From: Endozoicomonas sp965198415
GTDB lineage: Bacteria; Pseudomonadota; Gammaproteobacteria; Pseudomonadales; Endozoicomonadaceae
Length of the DNA: 64,000 nt
Reading direction: 5' to 3'
Assembly: GCA_965198415.1 (NCBI GenBank)
Contig: CBDAPN010000012.1
Location: 1-64,000, forward strand
The notes under the pieces were generated by a model that saw only the letters and a list, made by a program, of their open reading frames with translations, was not told the origin of the DNA and made no database searches. The position numbers and the translations under genes are program-made. Shown here one piece after another: positions 1-8,700 of this stretch (its first letter is position 1; every line of letters starts with the position of its first letter).

Positions 1-354
1 GCCAACAGCTCAGCAAGGGCTGCACACCAAAGTATCACTGATGCATCGCACCCAAGCGAGCCCCCGCCAAGTTACTTATCAGTTGTGAGTGAGACAAGAG
101 AGCCCGAACCGGTGGCAGAAGCACCTGATCAAGACCCTTCCAATTCTATAATAAGGACAAGACACCTAGAATCACCAGCTCACCAAGAGGTAAGCCCACC
201 TACGCATGAAAGCGGGGAGCCCGGGAGTCTTGATAGTAATACTGACCCTTCTGATCAAACGTTAGGTGACTTTTTAATAGGCTTAGGCCAAGAAGGTCGT
301 GAAACTGCGCTCCGTAATCTTGTCAGTACTTTGTTCCACCCCACTTCAGATTAA
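1..354 (+). CDS. C-terminal tail of an upstream YD-repeat protein (partial)
   Basis: The reading frame is open from base 1 to the TAA at 352-354, so only the end of a longer protein is visible; a GTG at 85 is in frame but is not a likely start. The peptide resembles the tail of the copy at 5751-10643: both have a serine/alanine-rich stretch, then a PxY motif (here PPPSYLSVV; there TPSYFSVVG), then ETxEPxPVA. This makes it the last ~117 residues of another tandem member of the family. It contains a PPxY motif (PPSY, bases 64-75) and is otherwise polar and low in complexity, so probably disordered. The final ~30 residues have no counterpart in the other copies. The YD core lies outside the window. 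Confidence 0.75.
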   Translation, partial: ANSSARAAHQSITDASHPSEPPPSYLSVVSETREPEPVAEAPDQDPSNSIIRTRHLESPAHQEVSPPTHESGEPGSLDSNTDPSDQTLGDFLIGLGQEGRETALRNLVSTLFHPTSD

Positions 355-565
355 CGACACCTCCCCTTCATTGCTAAGGACACTGATTCAATACCCGGAT
401 CAAGGGAGGGGGGATAAGAAACTGGAGAAATTAAGGCCGTGTGTTTTAAACATTATATGATTCAATGACTGATCATATGACACTCTATAACTCTGATTAG
501 TTGTGCAGGTACGAACTCAGGTGGTGAATGACTCGACTGTGTTGCATGACGTGTATGAGAAGGTT
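355..565 (+). repeat. Duplicated leader region upstream of YD-repeat copy 1
   Basis: This intergenic stretch is recognisably the same sequence as 5525-5750. Both begin with CGACACCTCC just after the preceding stop, share a GGGGAGG/GGGAGGG purine block, an ATTCAATGACT segment and the palindrome TCATATGA (473-480 here, 5659-5666 there, 93 and 92 bases before the ATG), and end with GAGAAGG just upstream of the start codon. It probably carries the promoter and ribosome-binding site. Its conservation shows that the duplicated unit is gene plus leader. Confidence 0.7.
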
Positions 566-3500
566 ATGAAACGATATTATGCTGTTTTCTTGTTATCAGT
601 GCTGGCTTTTATCTACCCGGTTTCAAGTATCTCTGCATACAGTGGCAGTCAGGCTTATAACTACTCTCAGCACATGCATGCGTCGGTTAATGTTGCAACT
701 GGCACTTTTAATTTTTCTTATCCTTTGATCCACACCTCGGGCATTCACCACCCGTTCACCGTAAAGCTGAACTACCGCTTCAATGCCTCCGGCGCATTTG
801 GCCTGCCAAACGGGTGGCAACTGGATCTGGACCATATCAACAACAACGTCGTCAACATGGGGGGGCAGTGGTTAATAGACCCGCTTTGGCACGATGAGAC
901 GCTGTTCGCCTCCGGCTTAAAGTACTTCAACCAGCACGGCACCCGGTTTGTGGATAATACCGTGGGACAGCTCATTCCCGATGAAGACACGCTGTTTTAC
1001 CGCTATCGCTCACAGCATAAAGACGGTGTGGTGAAATACTTTTCCCATGCAGGGCTGTTAATTTTACAAAAAGACCGCTTTGGCAATCGCATCACCTTTG
1101 AATATCAAGAGGGGGCAAAAAACATTGAAGAGGCAAGGCTGGCGGCAATAACAGACAACTATGGCAACCGTTACACCTTCCGCTATGAGCCGGGTGTAAT
1201 GGTGGTGCACTACCCCGATGCCAGAGCGCAAAAAATTTTCTTCTCTCCCACCGGCGTTGCAACCATTATCAACCCAATGCAGCAGCGCTATGAATTTAAA
1301 TACATCAACTACAGCGGTTATAACTTAATAAAAACCATCAATCCGCCCACTGGTCTGGTTACCCAGTTAAGTTACAACACCATTCCCTTTAAAAGCCGTG
1401 GGGGCGAGGGTGTATTGCCGGTGGTCTCAGAGTTTAAGCAGTTCGACTCAGTGGATAATAAAATTCACCATGAGAGCCACTATAGCTACTCTTCAGAGAG
1501 TAACTATACCGGTTACCCTTTATACGCCATGTCAGACTCTGCTGATAGCCTGATGGACAGTAATGACCAAAATTACCATTACTCCGTTACTGTCAAACAG
1601 GTGGACAGCAATGCAGATGCGCCCTTAGTGCATAAAAAACTGTATCGTTACAATTACCTGCATTTACCCACAGATATTCGCACCTTTACAGGGCAAAAAG
1701 AGTTTTTAAAAACTGAGTACACCTACGATATCAGCCCTTTTAAATACAGCCGTTCGACCAACTACGACAAACCCAACAGCACCGTTCATTTATTATGGAG
1801 TGAACAGCAGCAACAGCACATTCCTACTAACCGGGTTGACCACCAATACGACTTATTTGGCAATAAAACCCATGAAAGCCACTGGGTGTATCACCGCCCC
1901 AAACAGCAGTGGCGCCAATACAAAGCCACCACCCACCAATATTTCACCGGCAGTTACAGCTTGCTGATGGCAACCGTGCATCAGGATCTGGTGTCTGGCA
2001 AAGCCATCAAATCGGTGTATCACCTCTCCCCATCGCGGAAAACCCACAGCACCAAACAGACCTTTGGCAGGCAAGACCAACACATCAATTTATGGCACCC
2101 CTGGCAACAAGAGAGTTACTGCCACGATGACGCCGGGCGGGTCATTAAAACTCAGCGAAAATGGCTGGCACAAGGGATGCCCGGCGTGCAGCAAACACAC
2201 AAAAAAACGCACTACCACTTTGATAAGCACTCCGCCATCTTGACCGTGCAACACGAAAGCAGCCTTGGGCATGTCAGCCAAAAACTCACGGATACCAGAA
2301 ATCGGCACGTGATCGCCCATATTTCCCCCATGGGTGAGAAGACCAAATTCCACTACAACAACATAGGGCAGTTAACGGCAAAAACCGACCCCGAAGGCCA
2401 TGTGCACACCATACGACACTACACATTCGCTCAGGACGGCTTCAACGCTAAGGTGATGGAGTCACCGCTGGGCTTTAAAATGCGCCACAAAATGAATGCT
2501 GCCGAAAAAACCACCGTCATCGAAGAGTGTTTACACGGTCAATACCACGCCATTGCTCAAAAAGAGTACGACGCTTTTGGTAAAGTGGTGGCCAATATCA
2601 ACCGTTTTGGGCAGGTGACCCGCTATCAATACGACGACCTACTGCGACTGACGGCAAAAACCGACCCCTGGCGCAATAAAACGCAATTCGTATACGACGA
2701 TGAAAACCTGATCACACAGACCTTATTTAACGGCAAAAAACATAACCAGACCCAAAAGACCCCCTGGTTATTAAGCGAGACAAAAACCCATTACCCCCTC
2801 AACAACACGTCCCACACAGCGGTGCAAACCACCACCCAAAAAAACGGTTTCGAGAAAGTGGTGGTAAAAGAGAGCGCCCTGCTTGACCTCCCCTCCCAAC
2901 AAAAACACTCAGTGGTGACCAGCCGCTACGAATACGACACCGGTCATAATAAAACGGCCATAGAAACCCGCAGTTTTGATGGCCTGACTGTGGCAAAACA
3001 TATTACTTATGACCTTTTTAACAACCGTTACAAGGCCATTAAAAAACAAAACAACAACGGTCAACTGAGTATTCACTACGGTTATGACTACGTTTACGAC
3101 ACCGACAACCAGCTAACCCAAGTCATCAGCCCGGCAATGGATTATCACAACAGGTTAGTGACCGAACACCACCGCAACAGCAATGGTCAGGAAATTGAGC
3201 GGGTCAACCCCGATGGCAGCCGGGTTCACTACCAGTACACCCCACGGGGTCAGCTGCAATCGGCCCGCTGGAATCGCAACTATAAAGCCTTTCAGGTACA
3301 TTACCGCTACGACCCCGACAAGCACTTAACCAAAACCTCTGACTCCGACGGCCATGAACAACACTTCCAGTATGACCTGCGGGGCAATCTGACCCGCCTT
3401 ATCTTCCCGGACCAGCAACAACAAAGCTATGCCTACGACAACACCAATCGACTGGTACGACAGGAAAATATAGGCAATCGGGTGCTCACCTATCACTACG

Positions 3501-5524
3501 ATGAAAAAGATAAAGACAAGCTCTCTGCCATAAAAAACGACGATAACCTGTTTCGCTTCACTTACGGTCAGGACAACAACGGCATAAATGGTCAGATACT
3601 GTCGATTGAACGGCAGATAAACGGCACTGAACCAACAAAAGAAACCTATACCTATGGCCCTTACGGACGCGTGGCCCGTTCAACGGTTACCAAAGGCCAA
3701 GCTGCCTCCAGCTATTTATCAAGAGAGTACGACTACCTGCCCAGAGGCGAACTGATCAAACAGACAACCCGCTCAGCATCTGCCACCGAAGCCATTACCT
3801 ACCACTACGACGGCGTAAACCGGCTGATTAAAGAGACACACCAGAAAAAAGAGCACCAAAACCAGCACACCGAGCATGAGATCCGCTATCAATACGACGG
3901 CAATAACAACATCACCAAAGAACAAAGAACCCGTGGGTCTGATGCCCCTCTAACCCTTGACTACCATTACAACGCAGCGGATCAACTGACTCACATTAAA
4001 CAAACCGACCGATGCCAAGCGCTGCACATTACCTATGATAAAAATGGCCACCTATTAACTGATCACCTCGGTCATCAATACAACTACGACGATCAGGGTC
4101 AGCTGTTATCGGTCAACGATGCCAACGGGCAGGCGTTGGTCAGTTTTCACTATTTACCCAATGGTATTCTTGGTCAACTTCACCACAAAAACAGTCGCCA
4201 GAGTTTTTACTACCATAAAAATAGCCGGGTACAAACGGTGCTCAAAAATCAAAAACTGTACGACTATGTGCAATACGGACACAATTTTATTGGCATTTTA
4301 AGCAAGGAAGGCGGTGACCATTTATTCATTTCCAATCAAAGCACCGGTGCCCGCCTTGGGGTAAATGCGCAAGGCACTAACGCCAGCCTGTACAGCTATG
4401 AAGGCTATGGTAAAACAACCCAATCTGCACAAGACGACTCCAGTACGGACTTTCTCTGGAATCAGGAATTGAGCGATAAAGCCACCGGCTTGGTGTATCT
4501 GCGCCACCGTTTTTATCACCCCCAACTGAAGCGCTTTATCCAGCGTGACGATCAACTCAACGACAACCGCTATGCGTACGCTGTCGCCAACCCCATTGCC
4601 TTTGTTGACCCCATGGGACGCTCGGCAATCGGTGACACCGTGTTCAAGTCTCTAAACTATGCGGCTGGTATAGGTATTGTCATTCTTTCAATGATTGGCG
4701 TGGCTTTGGCCATCCCAACGGGGGGTGCTTCTTTATCTTTAACCGCTGGGGGGGGCATGTTGGGAGGGGGCCTTGGCATTGTATCCGGGGCGTCATTGGT
4801 TGCGGCGCAGGGAACGATTGATTCTGGCCACAAAGGGGTTGGCAGCATACTTCGCCTAGAAAGCTATATTACCGGAAGTCTGGGCTTGCTTTTATCCATA
4901 CCCTCCATTGTGACTGCTCTAGCGCCAGAAACTGCAGCACCCATCGCCCAATCGGCAAGCAGTTCCTCCGGCGCAGGTGAATCAGTTACCAGCACTATTG
5001 CCGGCACTATGTCGACTGTGGAGCCAGAAGTAGCACCACCAGGAGCAAGTTACGAGTCAGTAACAGCCGGTACTGCGAGTTCAAACACACCATCAGGTTC
5101 CTCCGCAGCGAGTGGCCGCACTTCAGGTTCGACAGTGCTCAGAAATGCCGCAATAGGTGCCGAGCAAGATGCCGCTAATGCAGGAGGAAAAAGCCCAGCG
5201 AACGATGTCGCAACTATTGGTAATACAAGAGAGTCACACCTTTCCAGTTTGATAGACCCAGGACCACCAAGCTACCTGGAGTTATTCCATAGTTTTAGGC
5301 CTGGAACCGGAGACATCGTGAATCCTTACGAACAGCTCGAGATTACTGCCAGAGAACTCTTTTATACTACCACACCGCCTGCGGTTACTGAATTTATTGA
5401 AAATACCAATCCCTATTTTGGTGCTTTCTTACGCGGTTGTTATCTAACCTTCAGCGCCACTCCTTTCGGAAATATACCTGCGATCGCAAGTATGTATTTC
5501 GGTCTTATCTCTGCCACATTGTGA
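566..5524 (+). CDS. Secreted YD-repeat (Rhs-like) giant protein, copy 1
   Basis: A protein of 1652 residues. The ATG at 566 is chosen over an upstream GTG because it follows AGAAGG, matches the start of copy 2 and opens a classic signal peptide (MKRYYAVFLLSVLAF, predicted cut after SISA, residue 24). A beta-rich N-terminal region resembling the shell domains of Rhs/Tc toxin proteins follows (VNVATGTFNFSYPL), then dozens of YD repeats of the YxYDxxGxL type. The Rhs core end is recognisable (TGLVYLRHRFYHP, then NPIAFVDPMG). After it come about 100 residues with two glycine/alanine-rich hydrophobic segments, and a polar tail of ~150 residues with SYESV (1495-1499) and PPSY (1567-1570). No PAAR domain and no known toxin domain is visible. 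It is roughly 90% identical by eye to copy 2 over the core, but the tails differ completely. Export by Sec is inferred; the final location and activity are unknown. Confidence 0.85.
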   Translation: MKRYYAVFLLSVLAFIYPVSSISAYSGSQAYNYSQHMHASVNVATGTFNFSYPLIHTSGIHHPFTVKLNYRFNASGAFGLPNGWQLDLDHINNNVVNMGGQWLIDPLWHDETLFASGLKYFNQHGTRFVDNTVGQLIPDEDTLFYRYRSQHKDGVVKYFSHAGLLILQKDRFGNRITFEYQEGAKNIEEARLAAITDNYGNRYTFRYEPGVMVVHYPDARAQKIFFSPTGVATIINPMQQRYEFKYINYSGYNLIKTINPPTGLVTQLSYNTIPFKSRGGEGVLPVVSEFKQFDSVDNKIHHESHYSYSSESNYTGYPLYAMSDSADSLMDSNDQNYHYSVTVKQVDSNADAPLVHKKLYRYNYLHLPTDIRTFTGQKEFLKTEYTYDISPFKYSRSTNYDKPNSTVHLLWSEQQQQHIPTNRVDHQYDLFGNKTHESHWVYHRPKQQWRQYKATTHQYFTGSYSLLMATVHQDLVSGKAIKSVYHLSPSRKTHSTKQTFGRQDQHINLWHPWQQESYCHDDAGRVIKTQRKWLAQGMPGVQQTHKKTHYHFDKHSAILTVQHESSLGHVSQKLTDTRNRHVIAHISPMGEKTKFHYNNIGQLTAKTDPEGHVHTIRHYTFAQDGFNAKVMESPLGFKMRHKMNAAEKTTVIEECLHGQYHAIAQKEYDAFGKVVANINRFGQVTRYQYDDLLRLTAKTDPWRNKTQFVYDDENLITQTLFNGKKHNQTQKTPWLLSETKTHYPLNNTSHTAVQTTTQKNGFEKVVVKESALLDLPSQQKHSVVTSRYEYDTGHNKTAIETRSFDGLTVAKHITYDLFNNRYKAIKKQNNNGQLSIHYGYDYVYDTDNQLTQVISPAMDYHNRLVTEHHRNSNGQEIERVNPDGSRVHYQYTPRGQLQSARWNRNYKAFQVHYRYDPDKHLTKTSDSDGHEQHFQYDLRGNLTRLIFPDQQQQSYAYDNTNRLVRQENIGNRVLTYHYDEKDKDKLSAIKNDDNLFRFTYGQDNNGINGQILSIERQINGTEPTKETYTYGPYGRVARSTVTKGQAASSYLSREYDYLPRGELIKQTTRSASATEAITYHYDGVNRLIKETHQKKEHQNQHTEHEIRYQYDGNNNITKEQRTRGSDAPLTLDYHYNAADQLTHIKQTDRCQALHITYDKNGHLLTDHLGHQYNYDDQGQLLSVNDANGQALVSFHYLPNGILGQLHHKNSRQSFYYHKNSRVQTVLKNQKLYDYVQYGHNFIGILSKEGGDHLFISNQSTGARLGVNAQGTNASLYSYEGYGKTTQSAQDDSSTDFLWNQELSDKATGLVYLRHRFYHPQLKRFIQRDDQLNDNRYAYAVANPIAFVDPMGRSAIGDTVFKSLNYAAGIGIVILSMIGVALAIPTGGASLSLTAGGGMLGGGLGIVSGASLVAAQGTIDSGHKGVGSILRLESYITGSLGLLLSIPSIVTALAPETAAPIAQSASSSSGAGESVTSTIAGTMSTVEPEVAPPGASYESVTAGTASSNTPSGSSAASGRTSGSTVLRNAAIGAEQDAANAGGKSPANDVATIGNTRESHLSSLIDPGPPSYLELFHSFRPGTGDIVNPYEQLEITARELFYTTTPPAVTEFIENTNPYFGAFLRGCYLTFSATPFGNIPAIASMYFGLISATL

Positions 5525-5750
5525 CGAAACTTTTCCCTAACGACACCTCCGATTCATTACTAACAACAGCTGGACTCAAAACCTTGACCAAGGGGAGGTA
5601 AGAAGCTGGAGAAACTAAGAAAATGTGTTTGTTACGCATTATATTATTCAATGACTCATCATATGAAACCATGTAACTCCGGTTACCTGTGCAGATACCA
5701 ACTCAGGTAGTGAATGACCCGATTTGGTTGCATGACTTTATGAGAAGGCT
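5525..5750 (+). repeat. Duplicated leader region upstream of YD-repeat copy 2
   Basis: This is the second copy of the leader described at 355-565, with scattered substitutions and small indels. The shared palindrome TCATATGA is at 5659-5666 and the ribosome-binding site AGAAGG sits six to eleven bases before the ATG at 5751. I saw no terminator hairpin between copy 1 and copy 2, so read-through is possible. Confidence 0.7.
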
Positions 5751-8700
5751 ATGAAACGATATTATGCTGTTTTGTTGTTATCAGTGCTGGCTTTTATCTA
5801 CCCGGTTTCAAGTATCTCTGCATACAGTGGCAGTCAGGCTTATAACTACTCGCAGCACCTGCATGCGTCGGTTAATGTTGCAACCGGCACTTTTCATTTT
5901 TCTTATCCTTTGATCCACACCTCGGGCATTCACCACCCGTTCACCGTAAAGCTGACCTACCGCTTCAATGCCTCCGGCGCATTTGGCCTGCCAAAGGGGT
6001 GGCAACTGGATCTGGACCATATCAACAACAACGTCGTCAACATGGGGGGGCAGTGGTTAATAGACCCGCTTTGGCACGATGAAACGCTGTTCGCCTCCGG
6101 CTTAAAGTACTTCAACCAGCACGGCACCCGGTTTGTGGATAATACCGTGGAGCAGCCCATTCCCAATGAAGACACGCTGTTTTACCGCTATCGCTCACAG
6201 CATAAAGACGGTGTGGTGAAATACTTTTCCCATGCAGGGCTGTTAATTTTACAAAAAGATCGCTTTGGTAATCGCATCACCTTTGCGTATCAAGAGGGGG
6301 CAAAAAACATTGAAGAGGTAAGGCTGACGGCGATAACAGACAACTATGGCAACCGTTACACCTTCAGCTATGAGCCGGGTGTAATGGTGGTGCACTACCC
6401 CGATGCCCGAGTGCAAAAAATTTTCTTCTCCCCCACCGGCGTTGCAACCATTATCAACCCAATGCAACAGCGCTATGAATTTAAATACATCAACAACAGC
6501 GGTTATAACTTAATAAAAGCCATCAATCCGCCCACCGGCCTGATCACCCAGTTAAGCTACAGCACCATTCCTTTTAAAAGCCGTGGGGGCGAGGGTGTGA
6601 TGCCAGTGGTCTCAGAGTTTAAACAGTTCGACTCAGTGGATAATAAAATTCACCATGAGAGCCACTATAGCTACTCTTCAGAGAGTAACTATACCGGTTA
6701 CCCTTTATACGCCATGTCAGACTCTGCTGATAGCCTGATGGAGAGCAATAACGAAAATTACCATTACTACGTTACCGTCAAACAGGTGGACAGCAATGCA
6801 GACGTACCCACAGTACATAAAAAGGTGTACCGCTACAATTACCTGCATTTACCCAGAGATATTCGCACCTTCAAAGCCCAGAAAGAGTTTTTGAAAACTG
6901 AATACACTTACAATATCAGCCCTTTTAAATACAGCCGTTCGACCAACTACGACAAACCCAACAGCACCGTTCATTTATTATGGAGTGAACAGCAGCAACA
7001 GCACATTCCTACTAACCGGATTGACCACCAATACGACTTATTTGGCAATAAAACCCATGAAAGCCACTGGGTGTATCACCGCCCCAAACAGCAGTGGCGC
7101 CAATACAAAGCCACCGCCCACCAATATTTCACCAGCAGTTACAGCTTGCTAATGGCAACCGTGCACCACGATCTGATTTCTGGCAAAGCCATCAAATCGG
7201 TGTATCACCTCTCCCCGTCGCGAAAAACCCACAGCACCAAACAGACCTTTGGCAGGCAAGACCAACACGTCAATTTATGGCACCCCTGGCAACAAGAGAG
7301 TTACTGCTACGATAACGCCGGGCGGGTCATTAACACTCAGCGAAAATGGCTGGCACAAGGGATGCCCGGCGTGCAGCAAACACACAAAAAAACGCACTAC
7401 CACTTTGACAAGCACTCCGCCATCTTGACCGTGCAACACGAAAGCAGCCTTGGGCATGTCAGCCAAAAACTCACGGATACCAGAAATCGGCACGTGATCG
7501 CCCATATTTCCCCTATGGGTGAGAAGACCAAATTCCACTACAACAACATAGGGCAGTTAACGGCAAAAACCGACCCCGAAGGCCATGTGCACACCATACG
7601 ACACTACACATTCGCTCAGGACGGCTTCAACGCTAAGGTGATGGAATCGCCGCTGGGCTTTAAAATACGCCACAAAATGAATGCTGCCGAAAAAACCACG
7701 GTCATCGAAGAGTGGTTACACGGTCAATACCACGCCATTGCTCAAAAAGAGTACGACGCTTTTGGTAAAGTGGTGGCCAATATCAACCGTTTTGGGCAGG
7801 TCACCCGCTATCAATACGACGACCTACTGCGACTGACGGCAAAAACCGACCCCTGGCGCAATAAAACGCAATTCGTATACGACGATGAAAACCTGATCAC
7901 ACAGACCTTATTTAACGGCAAAAAACATAACCAGACCCAAAAGACCCCCTGGTTATTAAGCGAGACAAAAACCCATTACCCCCTCAACAACACGTCCCAC
8001 ACCGCAGTGCAAACCACCACCCAAAAAAACGGTTTCGAGAAAGTGGTGGTAAAAGAGAGCGCCCTGCTCGATCTCCCCTCCCAACAAAAACACTCAGTGG
8101 TCACCAGCCGCTACGAATACGACACCGGTCATAATAAAACGGCCATAGAAACCCGCAGTTTTGATGGCCTGACACTGGCAAAACATATTACTTATGATCT
8201 CTTTCGCAACCGTTACAAGGCCATTAAAAAACAAAACAACAACGGTCAAATAAGCACCCATTACGGTTATGACTACGTTTACAACACCGACAACCGGCTA
8301 ACCCGCGTCATTAGCCCCAACATTGATCACCACGGCACGTTGGTGACCGAGCACCACCGCAACAGCAATGGTCAGGAAATTGAGCGGGTCAACCCCGATG
8401 GCAGCCGGGTTCACTACCAGTACACCCCACGGGGTCAGCTGCAATCGGCCCGCTGGAATCGCAACCATAAAGCCTTTCAGGTACATTACCGCTACGACCC
8501 CGACAAGCACTTAACCAAAGCCTCTGACTCCGACGGCCATGAACAACACTTCCAGTATGATCTGCGAGGCAACCTGACCCGCCTTATCTTCCCGGACCAG
8601 CGACAACAAAGCTATACCTACGACAACAGCCGTCGGCTGGTACGGCAGGAAAATGTAGGCAAACGGGTGCTCACCTATCACTACGATAAAAAGGATAAAG

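Noticed and set aside
503..565. GTG start 21 codons upstream of the chosen ATG of YD-repeat copy 1
   Set aside because: The extension is absent from copy 2, removes the signal peptide from the N-terminus and has no better ribosome-binding site.
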